Shown here: one piece after another, positions 48,214-55,791 of the stretch | How the letters are laid out: the number at the start of each line of letters is the position of its first letter | Position numbering within the stretch: the first letter of the stretch is position 1 | Origin: Amedibacterium intestinale | Lineage (GTDB): Bacteria > Bacillota_I > Bacilli_A > Erysipelotrichales > Erysipelotrichaceae | Length of the DNA: 64,000 nucleotides | NCBI RefSeq assembly: GCF_010537335.1 | Contig: NZ_AP019711.1 | Location: forward strand, 1,550,001-1,614,000 | Reading direction: 5' to 3' | Notes under the pieces: generated by a model | The model's database searches: none | What the model was told of the DNA's origin: nothing | Seen by the model: only the letters and a program-made list of their open reading frames with translations | Program-made: the position numbers and the translations under genes

Positions 48214-49632
48214 CTATTTAATTTCTTCTTCTAAATCATAAAGAAAACCATTATTTTCAGATACTTTTTTATACCAATATCCGCTCTTTTTTATATTACG
48301 CTTCTGTGTTTCTAAGTCAATAGATATAAATCCATATCGATTTTTATAAGCATTATTCCATGACCAGCAATCCAAAGCAGTCCATGTATGGTATCCAAAG
48401 CAAGAGCTACCTTCTTCAATTGCTTTTGCAAGCCACGCTAAATGCTCTTTATAAAATTCAATTCGATAATCATCTTGAATATTTCCGTTTGTGTCTTTAT
48501 ATTTTTCTTCACCTTCAACACCCATTCCATTTTCACTAATAAACCATGGAATATTTCCATAGTTATCCTGGATATTTTTAGCAATGTCATATAGAGCTCG
48601 AGGATAGATTTCCCATCCTCTATATGGATTCATGCGTGCTTCTGGCCATTCATATTCTTCAAAATACTTATCCGGATTCCATGGATTTATATATTTTTCT
48701 GGATGCTCTTGTGCCTTTACACGTTTAGGATGATAATAATTAACTCCTAAAAAATCAACCGTATTATGATATATAATTTCCATTTCTTCTTCTGTAGAAT
48801 CCCAAAGTACATTATCTTTTTCAAGTACTTTCACTAATGTTTCTGGAAATTTACCTTTTACTGCCGGATCTAAAAAAGAACGATTAAAGAAATCATCTGC
48901 AAAATGACTTGCATTCAAATCTTCCTCACTATCACTACGTGGATAGGCAGGCGTTAAGTTCAAGATAATACCAATTTGACCTGGAAGATTCATACTTTTA
49001 TATAAAGCAATTGTCTTAGCACTAGCAAGATTAATGTTATACATAACCTGCACGGCTTCTTTTCCTTTACCTATATATTTTGGATAATGAAACCCATATA
49101 AATATCCAGCTTCTGGAATTACCATTGGTTCATTAAAGGTCGTCCAATATTTAATATCTTGTCCAAATTCTTCAAAAGCTACACGTGCGAATTTTACAAA
49201 CAAATCTACAACATGCTTACTCTCCCATCCGCCATATTTTTGAAGCAGGTGTACAGGTATATCAAAATGATGTAAGTTCATCACTAATTCAATACCTAGT
49301 TTTTTTGCTTCAGCAATTACATTCTTATAAAATGTAATACCTTGTGTATCTGGTTCCCCTGTTTCCAAATCTTTAATTAAGCGTGACCATTGAATAGATG
49401 TTCTAAAAGAATTAAAGCCAATCTGCTTCAACAATCCAAGATCCTCTTTGTAGTGATGATAAAAATCACTTGCTACTGTAGGACCTACTCCATTAAAAAA
49501 ATCTTCTGGTTTTGTTCTAAACCAATAATCCATAACATTTTCGTTGGCTTTTTCAAAAGTTCCTTCACTTTGTGGACCACTCGTTGCAGCTCCCCACCAG
49601 AAGTTTTTAGGAAAATGAATCTCTTTATTCAT
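48214..49632 (-). CDS. GH1 6-phospho-beta-glycosidase (possible 6-phospho-beta-galactosidase)
   Basis: 472 aa from ATG 49632 (GAGGAGG upstream; the longer frame start has none). FWWGAATSGPQSEG, acid/base Glu in TTFNEPMV near residue 166, nucleophile Glu in FISENGMG near 366. The substrate loop reads SWNNAYKNRYGF, aligning with LacG SWSNGYEKRYG: Ser and Tyr are kept and a Trp stands where LacG has the Trp associated with galactose-type substrates, while LacG Lys is Asn here. The five other GH1 proteins have the SxSTGEMxKRYG form. First gene of operon 4, transcribed away from a GntR gene. Confidence 0.9.
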   Translation of the reverse strand: MNKEIHFPKNFWWGAATSGPQSEGTFEKANENVMDYWFRTKPEDFFNGVGPTVASDFYHHYKEDLGLLKQIGFNSFRTSIQWSRLIKDLETGEPDTQGITFYKNVIAEAKKLGIELVMNLHHFDIPVHLLQKYGGWESKHVVDLFVKFARVAFEEFGQDIKYWTTFNEPMVIPEAGYLYGFHYPKYIGKGKEAVQVMYNINLASAKTIALYKSMNLPGQIGIILNLTPAYPRSDSEEDLNASHFADDFFNRSFLDPAVKGKFPETLVKVLEKDNVLWDSTEEEMEIIYHNTVDFLGVNYYHPKRVKAQEHPEKYINPWNPDKYFEEYEWPEARMNPYRGWEIYPRALYDIAKNIQDNYGNIPWFISENGMGVEGEEKYKDTNGNIQDDYRIEFYKEHLAWLAKAIEEGSSCFGYHTWTALDCWSWNNAYKNRYGFISIDLETQKRNIKKSGYWYKKVSENNGFLYDLEEEIK

Positions 49633-49678
49633 AAGCTTTCCTCCTCTACATAAGTAGTATATACCTTTTAATCTTATT

Positions 49679-49688
49679 TGTCTAGACA
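49679..49688. promoter_or_regulatory. Putative GntR (UTRA) operator
   Basis: Perfect palindrome TGTCTAGACA in the divergent region between operon 4 and the GntR gene. GTCTAGAC is the core of known NagR/DasR-type operators of the same subfamily. Confidence 0.55.
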
Positions 49689-49797
49689 TATTTATAATAA
49701 ATATATATATTTATTTTTTAAGTATATATTAATTTGCAAAATATAGTATTTTATGGGATAATATAAAAAACTAATATGCGAAAGGGTGGATATATAA

Positions 49798-50511
49798 ATG
49801 AGTACAAAATATAGAGAAATTTATAATATTTTTAAAGAAGAAATAGAAAATGGTACACTGAAACCTAATCAGAAAATTAGTGATGAGTTGACACTCTGTA
49901 AAAAATTCAATTGTAGCCGTATGACAATAAAAAAAGCTCTAGACATATTAGTACAGGAAGGGCTACTATTTCGAAAGCGAGGCATTGGTTCTTTTGTAAT
50001 GAACTCCACTAATACACATCAAAGAATCACTTTATCAGAAAGAGAGCTAACAGGTCTTACAAAATCTGCTAAAAACAGCGTAACATCTAAGATTTTGGAT
50101 TTTAAACTCATTTTCGCAAATGAAACGATAGCCAATTTCTTAAATATGAAACCTAATGAACCTTTATACTCTATTTATCGTTTAAGATATATCAATAATG
50201 ATCCATGCGTGTTAGAACAAACATATATGAATCCTGCTTTAATTCCCGGAATAAATGAAGATATATTACACAGTTCTATTTACAACTATATTGAAAAAGA
50301 TTTAAAACTACGTATTGGTTCCGCAAAAAAAATTACACGAGCATGTATTAGTAACGAAACTGATCACAAATATCTTTTATTAGAAAAAGAGGAACCTGTC
50401 CTCGAAATTGAGCAAATTGCATATTTAGACAACGGAATCCCTTTTGAGTATTCTTTTTCAAGACATCGTTATGATAAATTTGAATTTACCACCTATTCCT
50501 TACGTATTTAA
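49798..50511 (+). CDS. GntR-family regulator with UTRA domain
   Basis: 237 aa. N-terminal winged HTH (residues 5-68: YREIYNIFKEEIENGTLKPNQKI, FNCSRMTIKKALDILVQEGLL, KRGIGSFV) and a UTRA ligand-binding domain (about 90-232) as in TreR/NagR/GmuR. Divergent from operon 4, it most likely represses it and is released by a phosphorylated sugar. GGGTGG ribosome site 8 nt before the ATG. Confidence 0.92.
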   Translation: MSTKYREIYNIFKEEIENGTLKPNQKISDELTLCKKFNCSRMTIKKALDILVQEGLLFRKRGIGSFVMNSTNTHQRITLSERELTGLTKSAKNSVTSKILDFKLIFANETIANFLNMKPNEPLYSIYRLRYINNDPCVLEQTYMNPALIPGINEDILHSSIYNYIEKDLKLRIGSAKKITRACISNETDHKYLLLEKEEPVLEIEQIAYLDNGIPFEYSFSRHRYDKFEFTTYSLRI

Positions 50512-50601
50512 CATAAAATACGTAATTTTCTTATTTGGAAAGTATATAATTACAAACTTTAAGCTTCCATTCTCTATAATTTAGCATCATGGACTTGTTA
50601 A

Positions 50602-51165
50602 GCAAAAGAAATTATAAGTCATTGTAAAGAACACTCCGTTCCTTTACACAACATAAAAACGATATCTAACTTTTAAAAATAAAGAAAAAGTTATTATTTC
50701 TTGGTAACATTATAAAAACCTCGCTAATCGCGAGGCTTCTTTTCTTTATGTCGCACCCGTCAGGGATCAAACCTGCAACCGTCAGAATCGGAATCTGATA
50801 CTCTATCCAATTGAGCTATGGGCACTTAACGATAATGATTATACCATAACCCCATGTAAGATTCCACATTCTCATTTAAAATCACTATATGCTATTTATT
50901 CTCTTTTTCCAGTTTCAGTAAAAACTCTTTCTTATCCAATCCACCAGCATAACCAACTAACTTATGATTGGTACCAATAACTCTGTGACAAGGTATAAGA
51001 ATTCCAATCGGATTTTTATTATTTGCCATACCTACCGCTCTGCATGCCCTCTCATTTCCAATTTGTATCGCAATCTCCTTATAAGAGCGAGTTTCTCCAT
51101 AAGCAATGCTGCATAACGCTTTCCATACTTTTTTCTGAAATGCAGTTCCTTCCACTTTTAATGGG
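50602..51165 (-). repeat. Segmental duplication, copy B (copy A at about 43893-44516)
   Basis: Covers the HAD gene 3' end (remnant 50602-50675), its terminator (50719-50748), a degraded tRNA-Arg and most of ogt. Identity to copy A is high but scattered with substitutions. In copy A the HAD gene and tRNA are intact and ogt broken; here ogt is intact and the other two are broken. The rest of the gap from the GntR stop (50512-50601) shows nothing notable. Confidence 0.85.
50750..50826 (-). pseudogene. Degenerate tRNA-Arg(CCG) copy
   Basis: Same length as 44043-44119, but the 3' end is no longer CCA (reads ACA), the T loop reads GTTTGATC in place of GTTCGACC, and acceptor and T-stem pairs are altered. 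Anticodon arm unchanged. Unlikely to yield a functional tRNA. Confidence 0.8.
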
Positions 51166-51344
51166 AGATCAAATACCTTTCGTTTCCCGCTTAAATATTC
51201 CTCCAGCTGTTGGATAGCATCCACACACAACTTATCCTTATTTTCTTTTTGTTTTTCAGATACAAAACCACAGCGAACAATCGCAGTTCCATCACTGATT
51301 ACTTCAATAAGACCAGCTTCACTTTCCACATACCCAACATACAT
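50892..51344 (-). CDS. ogt: Methylated-DNA--protein-cysteine S-methyltransferase
   Basis: 150 aa. Repairs O6-alkylguanine by irreversible transfer to the active Cys in GILIPCHRVIG near residue 117. Upstream, FQKKVWKALCSIAYGETRSYKEIA and the recognition-helix ACRAVGMANNKNP are conserved; the N-terminal ribonuclease-H-like part is short but complete. It follows the ArsR-type gene by 4 bp and so probably belongs to the MFS-ArsR-ogt transcript. Confidence 0.93.
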   Translation of the reverse strand: MYVGYVESEAGLIEVISDGTAIVRCGFVSEKQKENKDKLCVDAIQQLEEYLSGKRKVFDLPLKVEGTAFQKKVWKALCSIAYGETRSYKEIAIQIGNERACRAVGMANNKNPIGILIPCHRVIGTNHKLVGYAGGLDKKEFLLKLEKENK

Positions 51345-51348
51345 AGGA

Positions 51349-52401
51349 TCATACCCCTAATCTTTCTTCTACCTGTTTTAAGAAATATTGCAGGTATTCT
51401 TTATTCATTCGATAATACAAGCGATTTTGTTTCTTTTCAAAAATAACAAAACGTGCATTAATTAAAGCCTGCATATGATAAGAAATCGTAGGTGTAGATA
51501 AATGCAGTTTTTCTGCCAGCTGTGCTCCATAAGACGTTTCTTTCCCAAGCAGCTGCAGGATTTCAAACTTGCTGGTATCTCCTAATACTTTTAATCCAAA
51601 AAACAATTCTTCTTTGCTAATTTGCTGAATTTCTATAAGTTTATTCACCATGCCCACACCATAACGTATGATGATGTCTTTTGGCTTGCAGTCAATAAAC
51701 GAAATACTTAAGATCTTTCCAACAGATGGATATATATATTCTCCTTCTGCTTCTATGTGAAAATCAAATTTTGTACATAGATAGGAATACAAATCTTTTC
51801 CTTCATATAGTGCAGCGATTTCTTCTTCATAGCGTTTTCCATAATACGCATAGATATCTTTATAATGTTCAAATAGTGGATATAGTTCCTGTATAATTTC
51901 ACATAAATGTTCAACATACTTTTCCACATTCGTATGAATTTTCCATACATTCCATTTTACTGCATCTGTGTATGGTATATGATCAATTTCATTTAATAAC
52001 TCTCCATCATGCGAAATTTGTTCTTTCATTTCTAAATGTGTAGATAATAAAACATCTAAAAATGCTTTTGGATTTTCTTTTGCGTTTTTTCGCATGGAAG
52101 CCAACTGTTTATCCAGTGTTTCTTCCTTGTAATCACAATACGCATAGCATAACAAAGATGAAAGTGTAAGATCATCTTCTTCCTGCAGAAATTGAAACAA
52201 GTATTCATCTTCCTGAAACTTTTCTTTAAATGTTTCGCCCACTTCTTTCATCATCATTAGCAAGCGATCAATCATCGCATATTCTTCTTCGCCTTTCGCA
52301 TTCTGTCTTAACTTTTCAAAGTTCTTAGGCGCATTGTAGTATTTTTCTATAAATGAGATAACCTCATCTGCCATACAAAAGTGATGCTTATAAACTGCCA
52401 T
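51349..52401 (-). CDS. ArsR-type HTH regulator with large N-terminal domain
   Basis: 350 aa. The C-terminal 80 residues form an ArsR/HTH_5 winged helix (LKVLGDTSKFEILQLLGKETSYGAQLAEKLHLSTPTISYHMQALINARFV). The N-terminal 250 residues are acidic and helical with no recognised family; they include no obvious metal-binding Cys cluster, so sensing is probably of an organic ligand or protein. Lies 11 bp after the MFS gene and 4 bp before ogt. Confidence 0.85.
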   Translation of the reverse strand: MAVYKHHFCMADEVISFIEKYYNAPKNFEKLRQNAKGEEEYAMIDRLLMMMKEVGETFKEKFQEDEYLFQFLQEEDDLTLSSLLCYAYCDYKEETLDKQLASMRKNAKENPKAFLDVLLSTHLEMKEQISHDGELLNEIDHIPYTDAVKWNVWKIHTNVEKYVEHLCEIIQELYPLFEHYKDIYAYYGKRYEEEIAALYEGKDLYSYLCTKFDFHIEAEGEYIYPSVGKILSISFIDCKPKDIIIRYGVGMVNKLIEIQQISKEELFFGLKVLGDTSKFEILQLLGKETSYGAQLAEKLHLSTPTISYHMQALINARFVIFEKKQNRLYYRMNKEYLQYFLKQVEERLGV

Positions 52402-52412
52402 ATCTATACCCC

Positions 52413-53657
52413 CTAAATTTCATCCATTTTTTTTATACGAAACATGTAGATAAACAGAAGAATAAATATTATTCCAAACACAAAGAAGATAGGAAGAATA
52501 TCTGTTATCTTGCTGATAGCACCTACTACAAATGATACCACAGGCATAAATGCACATGCAACAGCGCTAAAAATAGCACTCGCCCTTGCAAGATATTCCT
52601 TTTCTACATGCATCATAAAACTGCTGGACGCAAGTACGTTTCCACAACCGGCCGTAATTCCAAGAAGAAAACTGCTACCTAGCAACCCTATCCAAATCCA
52701 CATCCTATTTTCCACATAAGGTAAAGCTGCAAGTATGATATTATAACCACCTAAAATAACTCCGATGGATAAAAGCATCCATTTATTGGAGATTTTCTCA
52801 TGAAGATATGGATAAAGGAAGGCACCGATAATTCCTCCACAGGAAATACTAACAGATAATCCAGATAAAAGTATTGCAGATCCATTTAAAGCACCTTGTA
52901 CATAGGCAGCTTCAAAACTGTTTAAAGGAACCAATCCAACATTTAACAGTGATGCCGTTATCGCAATAATCAATACAACTCGTTTTCTCATCATATAGTG
53001 CAGACCTTCCTTCATCTGTATCATTGTGGATTTTATATGCTGCTTAATGGGTACATTATCTGCAACATTGCTTTCTGTAAGATGAATTCGAGAAATCATA
53101 AGTGCACAGATAAGAAACGCTAAAAGATCACAAAACAAAGTTCCTTTTACACCAACACCTGCGATGATAACCCCTGCCAAACCAGTTCCAATCAGTTCAC
53201 ATGTTCTGGAAGTTGACTGGTTTAAAGATACACCCTGCTCATACATGTCTTGTGGCAATGTATCCGCAAGAAAACATGTTCCAGCTGGCATACGAAATGC
53301 TTCAAATAAATTATTAAGAAAGGTAACAAACAACAAGAATACTGGATTCAACATATCACACATATATAAAAACAATACAAACGTTGTTAAGACAAATCTG
53401 GCACTGTCACATAATACAATAATTTTCTTTTTCGATATGCGTTCAATCATTGCACCAGCAAATGGCTGCAGTATAATCGTAGGAAGCATATTTACCCCAA
53501 AGACGATTGCTGTATAAAGTGTAGATTTTGTTAAACCATACATCATCCAGCTAAAACCAATCATATCAATGGAATCCCCCAGTCTTCCAATCATTCCCGC
53601 TATCAAATTCCATCGATATGCTTTTAACTTCCATACATCACGATACCCTATTTTCAT
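52413..53657 (-). CDS. MFS transporter
   Basis: 414 aa with 12 predicted membrane segments; MIGRLGDSIDMIGFSWMMYGLT at the start, cytoplasmic IERISKKKI loop after helix 2, and a central basic loop near 195-215. Resembles drug/macrolide-efflux type MFS proteins (MefA/YfiS-like). First gene of a unit with the ArsR-type regulator, which probably controls it. Substrate unknown. Confidence 0.88.
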   Translation of the reverse strand: MKIGYRDVWKLKAYRWNLIAGMIGRLGDSIDMIGFSWMMYGLTKSTLYTAIVFGVNMLPTIILQPFAGAMIERISKKKIIVLCDSARFVLTTFVLFLYMCDMLNPVFLLFVTFLNNLFEAFRMPAGTCFLADTLPQDMYEQGVSLNQSTSRTCELIGTGLAGVIIAGVGVKGTLFCDLLAFLICALMISRIHLTESNVADNVPIKQHIKSTMIQMKEGLHYMMRKRVVLIIAITASLLNVGLVPLNSFEAAYVQGALNGSAILLSGLSVSISCGGIIGAFLYPYLHEKISNKWMLLSIGVILGGYNIILAALPYVENRMWIWIGLLGSSFLLGITAGCGNVLASSSFMMHVEKEYLARASAIFSAVACAFMPVVSFVVGAISKITDILPIFFVFGIIFILLFIYMFRIKKMDEI

Positions 53658-54001
53658 TCTATCACCTCATTTTATGTTTATAAAACATCTTGTTTTATAA
53701 TTATATTATATAGATATTTCATAAATATACAACAATAAATTTTATTTTTATCTAATATATTATTTGATAAAAATAAAATAAGTACAAATACGAATACAAT
53801 TACTCTACATTTTATCCCGTAAAATAGATACATCTTTCCCCTGTATAGTGATATAATCCCTTCGTTGCCAATCTCCAACCAGCAGGAAGGAGGTGATTTC
53901 CTGTGGAGATACTATTTTCTTTTTTTCCTCTGTCGCAGCAGGCATTGTTACATACTTTATCTGCAAATTTCTAGACAGAAAATAAAGGCAACAATAATAA
54001 A
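53658..54001. other. Intergenic region between MFS operon and IS1182-like element
   Basis: AT-rich. A possible minus-strand 46-codon frame at 53805-53945 (MPAATEEKKKIVSPQEITSF, then LLVGDWQRRDYITIQGKDVS) has protein-like composition but no ribosome site; its start region (CTATTTTCTTTTTT with TTTCCTGTGG) resembles sequence on the far side of the IS at 55703-55732. May be a gene remnant. Nothing else recognised. Confidence 0.25.
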
Positions 54002-54026
54002 AAAGGAGTGTCGCTAGCACTCCTTT
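54002..54026. repeat. Left copy of duplicated terminator hairpin flanking the IS
   Basis: 25 bases: arms AAAGGAGTG and CACTCCTTT around TCGCTAG. Identical to 55673-55697. On the minus strand this copy keeps the T tract (TTTTTTATTATT), so it can terminate the transposase transcript. Confidence 0.88.
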
Positions 54027-55519
54027 CAGATTGTTGACAAAGTGGTACTTATAAACAAGTATCGCTTTTCTTTTTTCTTAAAATAATTTAAAATTGTGCT
54101 TTTTATTAGATTTTGTACAGTTTTAGAGAGGTTTTTCCACCTCCATCTGGACATTCTTTTTAGATTATAACACGCAAAAATCATCAGCGACTGATGCTGA
54201 TTTTTTTGTAGCCCTCTTACTCTGGTATATCTCAACGTGTGATGTTCTTTACAGTCTGCGAACACCCTCTCTATGCTTTCTTTACGCCTTGGATAGATTT
54301 CTTTCCATTCCGGTGTATGTCTTATCTCATCCATTACCTCCTCCCGGTATTCCTCCCATACATGACGTGTCACTACTTTCTGAAAGTTCTTTGATGATGT
54401 ACATCTTCCTCTTAAAGGACAGTTCTCACAATCCTTTGGATTTGATTTGTATTCTTTATATCCAAGCTTGTTTGTCGTGCTGTATGACAGCACCTTATTA
54501 TTTGGACACAGATAACAGTCATATCCTTCATCATATACATACTCGTACTTCTTATAATATCCTTTCTTTGTCATTGGTCTTTTATAAGGCGCATACATTT
54601 TTTGCCCATTTTCTAATATCGTCTTACATATTGCTGGTGTTATATATCCTGCATCCAGACATACATTTTTTATTTGATCCATATATTTATCGTTTAATAC
54701 TTTATACGCTGAAAAGAAAGATACGCTGTCATGTACGTTTCCCGCAACACATACGCTTGCCAGTACAAATCCATTTCTATCGCAAAATGTTTGATGTGAA
54801 TAAGCAAAACATTTTTCTTTTTCACCTTTATGGAAACAGCCACTCTCCGAATCTGTTTTACTGATTTTGATATGCTTTGTTTGTATGTCCCTTTTCAGTT
54901 TTCCCGTTTCTTCATCAAAATTTAATTCTTCTTTTTCGTTTTTTTTAATTGGTTTCTTCCCATGTTCTTCACGATCCCTGTTTATCTCATCCAGCAGATC
55001 GTTTTCATATATCTTCTTCATAATTTCAACTTCTTCATCTGTATACTTGTTTTTATTCGCATTTGCCTTTTGATGTGTGGAGTCTCCATATACAGTTTCC
55101 ATATCTACAAAGCCATAAGAGATTGCCTGTTTCAATATCTGATCAAATATTTTTTCAAACACTTCACTGTCACCGTATCTTCGGATATAGTTTTGACTCC
55201 AGGTAGAATAATTTGGCACCCTTTCATCCATGGAGATTCCCAGAAACCAGCGATACGCAAGGTTTACCTGTATTTCTCTGCAGGTCTTTCTCATTGAACC
55301 TATTCCGAAAATAATATTGATGAAGATCATTTTAAAAAGAACCACAGGATCTATGCTTGGTCTTCCAACATCACTGTAAAGATTTTCTACAAGAGGGTAG
55401 ATAAAATTCCAGTCGATACAGCTTTCCAGCATTCTGATATCATGATCCTGCGGTACTAATTCTTCTATTGTATTTAATATAATACTATCGTTTTTGTTAT
55501 TTCTTCTTGTCATTGCCAT
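54026..55519 (-). CDS. IS1182-family transposase
   Basis: 497 aa, full length. N-terminal RMLESCIDWNFIYPLVENLYSDVGRPSIDPVVLFKMIFI is the DUF772 region; DDE residues fall in VYGDSTHQKANANK (about residue 147), VCLDAGYITPAI (about 290) and the ERVFADCKEHHTLRYTRVRGL helix near 430; a Cys-rich insert (CYLCPNNKVL, DCENCPLRGRC, about 340-390) is typical. The stop TGA is completed by base 54026, which belongs to the flanking repeat and not to the element, so termination of translation depends on the target sequence. The leader has a strong inverted repeat at 55572-55618. Confidence 0.93.
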   Translation of the reverse strand: MAMTRRNNKNDSIILNTIEELVPQDHDIRMLESCIDWNFIYPLVENLYSDVGRPSIDPVVLFKMIFINIIFGIGSMRKTCREIQVNLAYRWFLGISMDERVPNYSTWSQNYIRRYGDSEVFEKIFDQILKQAISYGFVDMETVYGDSTHQKANANKNKYTDEEVEIMKKIYENDLLDEINRDREEHGKKPIKKNEKEELNFDEETGKLKRDIQTKHIKISKTDSESGCFHKGEKEKCFAYSHQTFCDRNGFVLASVCVAGNVHDSVSFFSAYKVLNDKYMDQIKNVCLDAGYITPAICKTILENGQKMYAPYKRPMTKKGYYKKYEYVYDEGYDCYLCPNNKVLSYSTTNKLGYKEYKSNPKDCENCPLRGRCTSSKNFQKVVTRHVWEEYREEVMDEIRHTPEWKEIYPRRKESIERVFADCKEHHTLRYTRVRGLQKNQHQSLMIFACYNLKRMSRWRWKNLSKTVQNLIKSTILNYFKKKEKRYLFISTTLSTI

Positions 55520-55672
55520 ATAAAATCTCCTCCGTAAGCCATTATAATTATATCATCTTCGCACAATAAAAGGCAGAAAGAGCAACAATTTTTTGGCTTA
55601 CGAAGTCATCTTTCTGCCGTGTTTATATTATCATATTTAAAAATGGTTGTCGACTACTTTGTCAACAACCTG
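54027..55672 (-). mobile_element. IS1182-family insertion sequence, 1646 bp, inserted in a terminator
   Basis: Ends CAGATTGTTGACAAAGTGGT (left) and, reverse complemented, CAGGTTGTTGACAAAGTAGT (right), inverted repeats with two mismatches in 20. Direct repeats of 25 bp on both sides (54002-54026, 55673-55697) are one whole terminator stem-loop, which before insertion ended the ABC permease gene. IS1182 elements are known for variable-length duplications and a preference for palindromic or terminator targets. The element appears intact. Confidence 0.9.
55572..55618 (-). promoter_or_regulatory. Inverted repeat in the transposase leader
   Basis: Arms GGCAGAAAGA and TCTTTCTGCC, followed on the transposase strand by TTTTATTG. 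It can act as a terminator that blocks read-through from flanking genes into the transposase. A second pair (CGTAAGCC at 55533, GGCTTACG at 55594) allows an alternative fold. Confidence 0.6.
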
Positions 55673-55697
55673 AAAGGAGTGTCGCTAGCACTCCTTT
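55673..55697. repeat. Right copy of duplicated terminator hairpin flanking the IS
   Basis: Identical to 54002-54026, followed on the + strand by TTTTTT. For the ABC permease transcript (minus strand) this copy has only three T before the IS end, so its T tract is shortened. Confidence 0.88.
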
Positions 55698-55791
55698 TTT
55701 ATTTCCTGTGGCCTATTTTCTTTTTTGCCTATTCATATTATATGCTAAAAAATATGATTTTACAAGAAATTGGCGGATTTATTTAAAACTT

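Noticed and set aside
53678-53878. Minus-strand 66-aa frame upstream of the MFS gene
   Set aside because: AT-rich hydrophobic translation with no ribosome site.
55520-55672. Small gene between the transposase and the right end of the IS
   Set aside because: Holds only the leader inverted repeats and the IS end.
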